The translations under genes were made by a program, and so were the position numbers. A DNA stretch of 7,406 nt from JBIOYL01 sp044870185. Its GTDB lineage: Bacteria; Actinomycetota; CALGFH01. This document shows positions 1 to 5,355 of this stretch, in pieces (position 1 is the first letter of the stretch; every line of letters starts with the position of its first letter). Location of the stretch: positions 1 to 7,406 of the forward strand of contig JBIOYL010000382.1 in NCBI GenBank assembly GCA_044870185.1, read 5' to 3'. A model generated the notes under the pieces. The model was not told where the DNA came from, did no database searches, and saw only the letters and a program-made list of their open reading frames with translations.

Positions 1-801
1 CGGCCCATCATCAACACCAGGGACGAACCCCACGCCGACGCCGAGCGCTTCCGCCGCCTGCACGTCATCGTGGGCGACTCCAACATGTCCGAGTGGTCGG
101 CGTTCCTCAAGGTCGGGGCCACCGACCTGGTCCTGGCCATGGTCGAGGAGGCCACCGTCCTGCGGGACCTGACCCTGGAGAACCCGATCCGGGCCATCCG
201 CGAGATCTCCCACGACATGACCTGCCGGCGCAAGGTGCGGCTGGCCAACGGCCGGGAGGCGAGCGCGCTGGAGATCCAGCGGGAGTACTTCGAGAAGGCG
301 GCCCGGTTCGTGGAGCGGCGCGGGCTCGACGGCACCCCCAAGAAGGTCATCCAGATGTGGGAGCACGTGCTCGACGCGCTCGAGACCCAGGAGCTGGAGC
401 GCATCGGCCGCCAGGTCGACTGGGTGACCAAGTACCTGCTCGTCGAGCGGGCCCGGGCGCGCTACGGCCTGCCCCTGTCGCATCCCAAGGTCGCCCTGAT
501 GGACCTCACCTACCATGACGTCAACCGCAAGCGGGGCCTGTACTACCTGCTCGAGCGCAGCGGCGCCGTGGAGCGCACCTGCGACGACCGGGCCATCGAC
601 CGGGCCACCCAGGAGCCACCCCAGACCACCCGGGCCCGCCTGCGGGGCGAGTTCATCCGCCAGGCCAAGGAGCGCCGGCGCGACTACACGGTCGACTGGG
701 TGCACCTCAAGCTGAACGACCAGGCGCAGCGGACCGTGCTGTGCAAGGACCCGTTCCGCGCCCACGACGACCGGGTCGACAAGCTCATCGCGTCGATGTA
801 G
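1..801 (+). CDS. pafA: Pup--protein ligase PafA (C-terminal part, 5' truncated by window edge)
   Basis: PafA joins the C-terminal glutamate of Pup to substrate lysines using ATP, marking proteins for the actinobacterial proteasome in the cytosol. The frame is open from base 1, so the first methionine codon at base 70 is internal. The 266 visible residues begin in the conserved block RPIINTRDEPHADAE, continue with HVIVGDSNMSE, and end with the PafA-type C-terminal domain (LNDQAQRTVLCKDPF near the end, then LIASM and TAG). That C-terminal domain separates PafA from its paralogue Dop, the depupylase, which shares the carboxylate-amine-ligase fold but ends differently. PafA is usually about 450 residues, so roughly the last 60% is present; the N-terminal part with the ATP and magnesium ligands lies outside. 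The 3' end overlaps the convergent DUF3866 gene by 17 bp. No frameshift or missing block is visible. Confidence 0.96.
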   Translation, partial: RPIINTRDEPHADAERFRRLHVIVGDSNMSEWSAFLKVGATDLVLAMVEEATVLRDLTLENPIRAIREISHDMTCRRKVRLANGREASALEIQREYFEKAARFVERRGLDGTPKKVIQMWEHVLDALETQELERIGRQVDWVTKYLLVERARARYGLPLSHPKVALMDLTYHDVNRKRGLYYLLERSGAVERTCDDRAIDRATQEPPQTTRARLRGEFIRQAKERRRDYTVDWVHLKLNDQAQRTVLCKDPFRAHDDRVDKLIASM

Positions 802-1981
802 GCCCCCCGCCGGGCTCGGCGGCCGCGCCAGGCCCGGCGGGCTCGCTCCCGCCGGGCTCGCCGTTCGCGCCGGGCTCGGCGGCCGCGCGTCGCCGGCCGG
901 GCGTGGCGGCGAGCCGCCCGGCCAGGGTGCCGGCCACCGCCGCCGCGGCGAAGCACACCGGATCCTCCTCGGGCCCGCGGCCCATGCTGGTCACCTTGAG
1001 GCCCCAGGCGGCCAGCAGCTTGGCCGGGTCGGGCCCCGCCACCCGGACGAGCTCGTGACGGCCGGCCACCCCGGCCATGGCGAGCTGCCGCTCGGCCCGG
1101 GCGGCCATCGCCTCGTCGGCCAGCTCGGGCACGGCGACCAGCGCCCGGGCCAGCGTGAGCCGCCCAAGCGAGGTCAGGCTGTGATGGCTGACCCCACGGT
1201 GACGCTCGCGCGGGTCCGCGCCCGACATGCGCAGGCAGGCGACCGGCCGCCCGCCCAGGGCGGCGGCCGCGTTGACCGCCTCGGCGACCTGGGTGCCCGA
1301 GTAGCCGAAGGTGGTCCCCGAGCCCATGCCGCCGGGCCCTTGGGCGACCACGACCACGTCGGCGCCAAGCACGGCACGGGCGGCGGCCAGCGCCGAGTAC
1401 AGGCTGATCGCCTCGAGGTCCCCGCCGAACGCCTGGCCGGCGGTGATCGTGCCGGCGACCAGCCCGGTCGCGCGCAGGTCGGCGGCCAGCCGTGAGAACG
1501 CGAGCGGCAGGGCGCCGCCGTCGCTCATCACGTAGGCGACCCGCAGCCGGTCGTCGACCGCCCGGGCCGCGGCGGCCACCAGCGGCACCGCCGAGTGCAG
1601 CTCGGCGCACACCACCGGCAGCCCGCCGAGGTCGGTGACCGCCGCCACGGCCGCCCGGTGCGGGCTGGCCTCCTCCTCGACGGCCAGCACCCGCACCTGG
1701 GCCGGCGTGTACCGCGCCTTCATGACGTGGCCGGGCCCGTCGTCGTCGACCGGCCCGTCCAGCCGCGCCATGACGACATGGAACCCGCCCGTGCCGAGCC
1801 CGAGGCTGACGGCGGTGGTGTTGAGCACCACCCGCTCGCCCACCGCCACCGGGCCGGTGATGCCGTCGTAGCTGACCGCGGGCACCTCCACCCCGTCGCC
1901 TTCGACCGCGACGACGAGCTCGCTTGCGCCCGGCCGTCGGCGCCCGACGGCGGTGACGCGCCCGAGGCGCACGCGGACCAC
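785..1981 (-). CDS. DUF3866 family protein of unknown function
   Basis: A 398-residue protein recognised as DUF3866 by motif pattern; its biochemical function is not known to me. It starts at a GTG only 7 nt after the stop of the upstream regulator and has no clear Shine-Dalgarno, so it is probably translated from the same mRNA. Residues 1-75 look beta-rich. The core holds polar, glycine-rich motifs typical of an active site: MSDGG at 152-156, TITAGQAFGGDLE at 178-190, GPGGMGSGTTFGYSGT at 215-230 and RHRGVSHHSLT at 260-270, the last with a His-His pair. No signal peptide or membrane segment is evident, so it should be cytosolic. Residues 359-398 are a Gly/Ala/Pro/Glu/Arg-rich tail encoded by direct repeats, probably outside the conserved fold; this tail reaches into pafA on the other strand. 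An enzymatic role is an inference from motif conservation only. Confidence 0.88.
   Translation of the reverse strand: MVRVRLGRVTAVGRRRPGASELVVAVEGDGVEVPAVSYDGITGPVAVGERVVLNTTAVSLGLGTGGFHVVMARLDGPVDDDGPGHVMKARYTPAQVRVLAVEEEASPHRAAVAAVTDLGGLPVVCAELHSAVPLVAAAARAVDDRLRVAYVMSDGGALPLAFSRLAADLRATGLVAGTITAGQAFGGDLEAISLYSALAAARAVLGADVVVVAQGPGGMGSGTTFGYSGTQVAEAVNAAAALGGRPVACLRMSGADPRERHRGVSHHSLTSLGRLTLARALVAVPELADEAMAARAERQLAMAGVAGRHELVRVAGPDPAKLLAAWGLKVTSMGRGPEEDPVCFAAAAVAGTLAGRLAATPGRRRAAAEPGANGEPGGSEPAGPGAAAEPGGGPTSTR
807..822. terminator. Hairpin just after pafA, possible bidirectional terminator
   Basis: CCGCCG-GGCT-CGGCGG forms a perfect 6-bp stem with a 4-nt loop, 5 nt after the pafA stop and inside the DUF3866 tail-coding region. 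A symmetrical hairpin between convergent genes could slow polymerase from either side. No T-tract is present. A second, 5-bp version sits at 868-881 in the repeat copy. Confidence 0.3.
809..888. repeat. 20-bp direct repeats coding the DUF3866 tail
   Basis: GCCGGGCTCGGCGGCCGCGC occurs perfectly at 809-828 and 869-888, exactly 60 bp apart, with a partial copy (GCCGGGCTCG) at 851. The spacing is a multiple of three, so the copies are in frame on the minus strand and both encode an AAAEPG segment of the DUF3866 C-terminus. Confidence 0.8.
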
Positions 1982-1988
1982 GGGCGGC

Positions 1989-2696
1989 TCAGGGTGCGCG
2001 GCCTGCGCCCGGCCGCGGCGTGGCCGGCCGGGCCGGGTCGGGCGCGGCCCCGCGGGAGCGGAGCCGGTAGGCGCAGACGGGGTCGCCGGCCTGCATGTGG
2101 GCGATCCGTTCGACGGTCACCTCGGGCCCGGCCAGCCGCCGAAACAACGCGAGCTCGTGCGCGCAGGCAGCCGGATAGGCGCTGGCGACGCGGGCGATGG
2201 CGCAGTTGTGCTCGGCGACCCGGTACTCTCCCTCGCCGGCCGGGCCACACTCGGCCATGTAGCCGTTCTCGTCCTGGATGGCGGCCAGCGCCTGGGCGAG
2301 CTCGGGCAGCGCCCGGCCTGTGGTCCGGCTCGCGTAGGTGGTGGCCAGCGCCTGCTCGCGGTGGGCGAACAGCTGCTCGACCGCGTCGGGGCCGAACCGG
2401 TCGCCGACCGCGTCGAGCACCTGCTCGACGAGCAGGTGGTAGTTGCGCGGGAACAGGTCCTGGCCGGCCTCGGTGAGCGTGTACACGTAGGCGGGGCGGC
2501 CACGCCCGGACGGACGCGTGCTCTGGTCGACCAGCCCGTCCCGCTCGAGCGCCGCCAGGTGGCGACGCACCGCGACCCCCGAGATGCCGAGGACGTCGCG
2601 CAGGTCCGCCACCGTCTGGGGGCCGCGCCGCTTGATCAGGTCGAGGATGGCCCGGCGGGGCTGAGGATAGGTCGCTGGCTCGGTCACGAACGGCAT
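1989..2696 (-). CDS. SufR-like winged-helix transcriptional regulator with C-terminal cysteines
   Basis: A 235-residue DNA-binding protein. Residues 10-75 form a winged helix: RRAILDLIKRRGPQTVADL, then the recognition region GISGVAVRRHLAALERDGLV, then the wing RPSGRGRPAYVYTLTEAG. The C-terminal half carries C150, C165, C178 and C208 in the context HNC-x12-C-x29-C, with YP before C178 and GD before C208. This resembles the cysteine set of SufR-type iron-sulfur-sensing repressors, so a redox or Fe-S cofactor is plausible but unproven. The ATG at 2696 is preferred over a TTG at 2771, because that TTG falls in the -35 element of a good promoter (2743-2771) and the protein conservation begins near EPATYPQPRR. 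Residues 217-235 are a Pro/Ala-rich tail. No suf genes are in the window. It is likely cotranscribed with the DUF3866 gene and divergent from pafB. Confidence 0.85.
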   Translation of the reverse strand: MPFVTEPATYPQPRRAILDLIKRRGPQTVADLRDVLGISGVAVRRHLAALERDGLVDQSTRPSGRGRPAYVYTLTEAGQDLFPRNYHLLVEQVLDAVGDRFGPDAVEQLFAHREQALATTYASRTTGRALPELAQALAAIQDENGYMAECGPAGEGEYRVAEHNCAIARVASAYPAACAHELALFRRLAGPEVTVERIAHMQAGDPVCAYRLRSRGAAPDPARPATPRPGAGRAP

Positions 2697-2740
2697 CTCA
2701 CAGCAGGCGAGGCGCCCGGCCGGCCCGGGCGGGCACCAGC

Positions 2741-2758
2741 TCAGGCTAGCGGGGCTGA
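2741..2758. promoter_or_regulatory. Candidate operator over the regulator's -10
   Basis: TCAGGC and GGCTGA face each other across 6 nt, matching as an inverted repeat at 5 of 6 positions. The pair covers the -10 hexamer of the minus-strand promoter, the place expected for an autorepressor site. The match is short and imperfect in very GC-rich DNA, so it could be chance. Confidence 0.25.
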
Positions 2759-2771
2759 CCAGGTGGGGCAA
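2743..2771 (-). promoter_or_regulatory. Promoter of the regulator-DUF3866 unit
   Basis: Read on the minus strand, TTGCCC (2771-2766) is followed by a 17-nt spacer and TAGCCT (2748-2743). This is a good fit to a primary-sigma promoter (TTGNNN-17-TANNNT). Transcription would begin near 2736, giving a 5' leader of about 40 nt before the ATG at 2696. Because the -35 overlaps the upstream TTG start candidate, it also helps reject that longer reading. Confidence 0.6.
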
Positions 2772-2836
2772 CGGCGCCGAGCCCGCCCGGCGGCCGCCGC
2801 CCAGGCGCAGGGTGGTGCAGCGTTCCTGCAGGGCAC

Positions 2837-2854
2837 TACGATGCGCGCATGCGC
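2837..2854 (+). promoter_or_regulatory. pafB promoter -10 with start-site palindrome (probable leaderless mRNA)
   Basis: TACGAT at 2837-2842 matches TANNNT. Seven bases after its last base lies the A of the pafB ATG at 2849, so transcription should start at or next to the start codon. No Shine-Dalgarno precedes the ATG, which agrees with a leaderless message, common in actinobacteria. No convincing -35 is seen. Two overlapping perfect 10-bp palindromes, ATGCGCGCAT (2841-2850) and GCGCATGCGC (2845-2854), span the inferred start, and CCTGCAGG (2825-2832) lies just upstream; any could be a binding site. Confidence 0.55.
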
Positions 2855-3796
2855 AAGCTGGAACGGCTCGTGAACCTGATCGCCCTGCTGCTGGACACCC
2901 GGCGGCCGCTGACGCTCGACCAGGTTGCCGAGCTGGTGCCCGGCTACGAGGCCAGCGGCGAGAGCCTGCGCCGCATGTTCGAACGGGACAAGGAGGAGCT
3001 GCGCGGGCTCGGCGTGCCGATCGAGCGGGCGCCGATCGACGCCTGGGGCACCGACGAAGGCTACTTCATCGACCCCAAGGCCTACGGCATGCCCGACCTG
3101 GAGCTGGCCCCCGACGAGCGGGCCGCCCTGGCGCTGGCCGCCCGCGCCTGGTCCGGGTCGGCCCGCGACCCGGCCGTGGTGACCGGGCTGGCCAAGCTCG
3201 ACCTGGACCCGGACGCCGGGCCGGACGGGCTGCGGGCCGACATCGGCGGGGCCGCCCCGCTGGTCGCGGCCTTGCTCGAGGCGGTCCAGAACCGCAAGCG
3301 GGTGACGTTCACCTACCGGCCGTCGGGCCGGGCCGACGCCGAGCGCCGGCTCGACCCGTACGCGCTGATCCACCGGCGTGGCACCTGGTACGTGGTGGGC
3401 CATGACGTGGACCGGGATGCGCTGCGCTCGTTCCGGCTGTCGCGCATCACCGGCGACGTGCGCCGGGTGCGGGGCGGCGCCAAAGGGCCGGACTTCACGC
3501 CGCCGGCCGACTTCGACCCCGACCAGGTCCAGCCGGCCGCCGGCGAGCCGGCCGGCGCGGCAACCGCCGTCGTCCGGGTGGGCGAGGCGGCCGCCCGGCT
3601 GGCAGAGCAGCGCGACGCCGAACGCCTGGCCGCCGCCGACGCCGACGGCCGGGTGACCCTGCGTCTGCCGGTCGGCGACGAGGAGAACTTCATCGCCTGG
3701 GCCAACGGCAACGGCGCCGAGATCGTCTCCCCGCCCGCCCTGCGGGCCGAGGCGATCCGGCGCCTTGCCGCACTCACCGAGCGGCTGGGAACGTGA
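2849..3796 (+). CDS. pafB: WYL-domain transcriptional activator subunit PafB
   Basis: PafB (315 residues) pairs with PafC to form PafBC, which in mycobacteria activates the RecA/LexA-independent DNA-damage promoters and is encoded beside pafA. Residues 1-60 are the helix-turn-helix domain (MRKLERLVNLIALLLDTRR, then SGESLRRMFERDKEELRGLG). A middle linker follows, including the family-typical GYFIDPKAYGMPDLELAPDE at about 71-90. The WYL domain spans roughly 135-205, with the signature reading W180-Y181-V182 and the conserved arginines of SFRLSRI at 194-200. The WYL C-terminal extension occupies about 236-315. Length and domain order are normal for the family. The ATG lies just after a -10, so the mRNA is probably leaderless. 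The TGA overlaps the pafC GTG in a GTGA, indicating translational coupling and one-to-one synthesis of the partners. Confidence 0.95.
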   Translation: MRKLERLVNLIALLLDTRRPLTLDQVAELVPGYEASGESLRRMFERDKEELRGLGVPIERAPIDAWGTDEGYFIDPKAYGMPDLELAPDERAALALAARAWSGSARDPAVVTGLAKLDLDPDAGPDGLRADIGGAAPLVAALLEAVQNRKRVTFTYRPSGRADAERRLDPYALIHRRGTWYVVGHDVDRDALRSFRLSRITGDVRRVRGGAKGPDFTPPADFDPDQVQPAAGEPAGAATAVVRVGEAAARLAEQRDAERLAAADADGRVTLRLPVGDEENFIAWANGNGAEIVSPPALRAEAIRRLAALTERLGT

Positions 3797-4809
3797 GCGC
3801 GGCAGCCGGGGGTGCCCCGGCCGCACGGGAGGCGGGCGCCGCCGGGCACCTGCGCCGGCTGCTCGCCCTCGTGCCCTACGTCCTGGCCCACCCCGAGGCC
3901 ACCGTGGACGACATCTGCTCGCGCTTCGAGATGACCCGCGAGCAGCTCATCGGCGACCTGGAGCTGCTGTTCGTCTCCGGCGTGCCGCCGTATGGGCCGG
4001 GCGACCTGATCGAGGCCTGGGTCGACGAGGACCGGGTGCACATCGGACTGGCCGACTACTTCGCCCGTGCGCCACGGCTCACCTGGCGGGAGGCGGCGGG
4101 GCTGTACCTGGCCGGCCGGGCCCTGGCCGCCCTGCCCGACGTGGACGCCGGGGGGGCGCTGACCCGGGCGCTGACCAAGCTGGAGGCGGTGCTGCCGGTC
4201 GACCAGCTCAACCGGGTGCACGAGCTGAGCGGCCGCGTGTCGGTCGAGCTGGAGGGCGACCGGCTCGAGACGGGGCGTCTGCCGGTGCTCGTCCGGGCGG
4301 CCGACACCCGACGCCGGGTCGTGCTGGAGTACTACACCGGCTCACGGGGCGAGCTGACCCGCCGCAAGGTCGATCCGTGGATCGTGTTCCCGGCGCTCGG
4401 CCACTGGTACATGGCCGGCTACTGCCATCGGGCGGTCGCCGAACGCCTGTTCCGGCTCGATCGGGTCGTCTCGGTTGAGCCGACCGACGAGCCGTTCGAA
4501 CGGCCGCCCGACTTCGATCCGTCGGCCTACGGTGACCCGCTCGGCCGAGGCTCCTTCGACGAGGGCGTCGTGTACGAGCTCGAGCTGGCTCCCGAGGCCG
4601 CCTGGGCGGCCGACTACTACCCGAACCTCGGCGTCGAGCCCCGCCCGGCCGGCCGGCTGCGGGTCCGACTGGCCAGTCGGGAGCTCGACTTCGTGGTCCG
4701 GCTCGTGCTGCGCCTGGCCCCGGACGCCGAGCCGGTGGCACCGCCCGAGCTGGTCGGTGCCGTGCGCGCGGCGGCCACGGCCGCATTGGCCGCCTACGGC
4801 CGGCACTGA
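3793..4809 (+). CDS. pafC: WYL-domain transcriptional activator subunit PafC
   Basis: PafC (338 residues) is the second subunit of the PafBC activator. After a poorly conserved 17-residue leader, the winged helix begins at GHLRRLLALVPYVLAHPEATV (about 18-38) and runs through MTREQLIGDLELLFVSGVPPYGPGDLIE, a PafC-typical stretch. The WYL domain spans about 163-230, with the signature present as W205-Y206-M207 and the RLFRLDRVVSV segment at about 218-228. The C-terminal extension ends at residue 338. The GTG start overlaps the pafB stop by 4 nt, with a weak GGGA just upstream; reinitiation by ribosomes leaving pafB is likely. The leader could be shorter if an internal start is used, but no better start is visible. 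Two hairpins follow the stop. Confidence 0.94.
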   Translation: MSAAAGGAPAAREAGAAGHLRRLLALVPYVLAHPEATVDDICSRFEMTREQLIGDLELLFVSGVPPYGPGDLIEAWVDEDRVHIGLADYFARAPRLTWREAAGLYLAGRALAALPDVDAGGALTRALTKLEAVLPVDQLNRVHELSGRVSVELEGDRLETGRLPVLVRAADTRRRVVLEYYTGSRGELTRRKVDPWIVFPALGHWYMAGYCHRAVAERLFRLDRVVSVEPTDEPFERPPDFDPSAYGDPLGRGSFDEGVVYELELAPEAAWAADYYPNLGVEPRPAGRLRVRLASRELDFVVRLVLRLAPDAEPVAPPELVGAVRAAATAALAAYGRH

Positions 4810-4838
4810 CGCCTCGCCGAGGCGCTCGCCGCAGCGCC
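4810..4838 (+). terminator. Tandem hairpins after pafC, candidate terminator
   Basis: Immediately after the pafC stop, CGCCTC-GCC-GAGGCG (4810-4824) forms a 6-bp stem with a 3-nt loop. GGCGCT and AGCGCC (4821-4838) form a second perfect 6-bp stem with a 6-nt loop. The two share 4821-4824, so they compete. There is no T-tract, so canonical intrinsic termination is unlikely; hairpins without T-tracts are often proposed for actinobacteria. The next -10 lies 31 nt further on, consistent with a transcript boundary here. Confidence 0.4.
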
Positions 4839-4869
4839 GCCGATTGGATCGCACCATCGTGGGCCGCGG

Positions 4870-4881
4870 TAGGATGCGCGC
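4870..4881 (+). promoter_or_regulatory. -10 element and GC discriminator upstream of the small membrane protein gene
   Basis: TAGGAT (4870-4875) fits TANNNT and is followed by GCGCGC, so 11 of 12 bases match the pafB -10 plus discriminator. Transcription would start near 4882, leaving a leader of about 26 nt that contains the GGGAGG at 4897. The only -35-like hexamer, TTGGAT at 4844, is 20 nt away, which is long. Confidence 0.45.
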
Positions 4882-4896
4882 GGCCGTTACGCTCCC

Positions 4897-4902
4897 GGGA
4901 GG
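4897..4902 (+). promoter_or_regulatory. Strong Shine-Dalgarno that points to a CTG start
   Basis: GGGAGG is a strong ribosome-binding sequence. The correctly spaced in-frame codon is the CTG at 4908, 5 nt downstream. The first conventional start in this frame, TTG at 4938, is 35 nt away and is preceded directly by GGGG with no spacing. Confidence 0.5.
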
Positions 4903-4907
4903 TCGTC

Positions 4908-5156
4908 CTGCCCACCATCGTCGCCATCCTGCTGGGGTTGTTCTGGCTGGGCGTGCTGGTCACGGTCGCCTTCACCATCTGGCGCCTGTTCGGGAACCTG
5001 AAGTCGCTGACCGCCTCTGTGGCCGACCTGAGCGACAAGCTGGCACCGGCCCTCAAGGAGCTGGAGACCCAGAGCGCCACGGCCGCCGAGCACGCGGCCT
5101 GCCTGTCCGAGCGCGCCGCCAAGGCCGGCCGGGCGGGTGGGCGCCGGCGCCGCTGA
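4908..5156 (+). CDS. Small single-pass membrane protein with cytosolic helical tail (unrecognised, DUF948-like layout)
   Basis: I do not recognise a characterised family. From the CTG at 4908 the product has 82 residues; from the TTG at 4938 it has 72. With the CTG start, residues about 3-26 make one continuous hydrophobic helix (PTIVAILLGLFWLGVLV and onward), then WRLFGNLKSLTASVADLSDKL begins an amphipathic, possibly coiled-coil helix to about residue 66, and the tail is basic (GGRRRRR). The layout recalls short DUF948-like proteins, in which a membrane helix precedes repeated hydrophobic spacing; this similarity is by eye only. One cysteine (C65 in the longer form) lies in the tail. It sits between pafC and tatA with its own -10 and leader. 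The reading frame matches local codon use and has a clear membrane pattern, so I think it is a real gene despite the uncertain start. Confidence 0.7.
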   Translation: MPTIVAILLGLFWLGVLVTVAFTIWRLFGNLKSLTASVADLSDKLAPALKELETQSATAAEHAACLSERAAKAGRAGGRRRR

Positions 5157-5293
5157 CCGCACCGGATCTCCGCCGTCCCGCCCTGCCGTCCGCCGCCGAC
5201 CCTGCGGCCCGCCGCCCTGCCGTCCCCGCCTTGCCGTCCGGCGCCGCCCCTGCCGCCTTGGCGCCGCCCCTGCCGTCGCCGGGCGCCGAGCGG
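5157..5293 (+). repeat. Low-complexity GC-rich spacer with short direct repeats
   Basis: The sequence between the small membrane protein gene and the tatA promoter is built from variants of CCCTGCCGTCC and GCCGCC. A 16-bp unit GGCGCCGCCCCTGCCG is repeated perfectly at 5240-5255 and 5260-5275, a 20-bp period. No convincing gene is seen. It looks like replication-slippage spacer; the last copy runs into the tatA -35 region. Confidence 0.6.
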
Positions 5294-5299
5294 TACACT
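5270..5299 (+). promoter_or_regulatory. tatA operon promoter
   Basis: TACACT (5294-5299) fits TANNNT. A weak -35-like CTGCCG (5270-5275) lies 18 nt upstream. Transcription would begin near 5306, giving a leader of about 50 nt before tatA. The bases after the -10 are CGCGCC, again a GC-rich discriminator. Confidence 0.5.
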
Positions 5300-5340
5300 C
5301 GCGCCAGAGCCAGGCACGACGTCGCCCGGTCACGACCTGC

Positions 5341-5346
5341 AAGGAG
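5341..5346 (+). promoter_or_regulatory. tatA ribosome-binding site
   Basis: AAGGAG ends 9 nt before the ATG at 5356. It fixes the tatA start and rules out longer readings of the open frame that extends upstream to 5137. Confidence 0.75.
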
Positions 5347-5355
5347 CGTCCGCGG

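Noticed and set aside
684..1610. Long minus-strand open frame of about 308 codons overlapping pafA and DUF3866
   Set aside because: It lies in another frame of the DUF3866 gene, its translation is Arg/Gly/Ala-rich without domain pattern, and such shadow frames are expected in very GC-rich DNA.
2714..2730. GCCCGG/CCGGGC hairpin in the leader of the regulator mRNA
   Set aside because: A 6-bp all-GC stem is likely by chance in this composition, and no riboswitch-like architecture surrounds it.
2697..2771. Longer form of the cysteine regulator from a TTG at 2771
   Set aside because: The extra 25 residues do not look like part of the family, and the TTG falls in a good -35 hexamer with a matching -10 at 2743-2748.
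2820..2842. PafBC-dependent damage promoter motif (TTGTC-like box 8 nt before the -10) upstream of pafB
   Set aside because: The bases at the expected position (about 2820-2828) read GCGTTCCTG and do not match the mycobacterial motif as I remember it, so autoactivation by PafBC is not supported here.
2741..3826. Minus-strand open frame of 361 codons antisense to pafB
   Set aside because: The plus strand carries a full-length recognisable PafB; the antisense product has no recognisable motif.
5137..5355. Longer TatA reading from 5137
   Set aside because: The upstream part translates low-complexity spacer, whereas the ATG at 5356 has a good Shine-Dalgarno and gives a standard TatA N-terminus.
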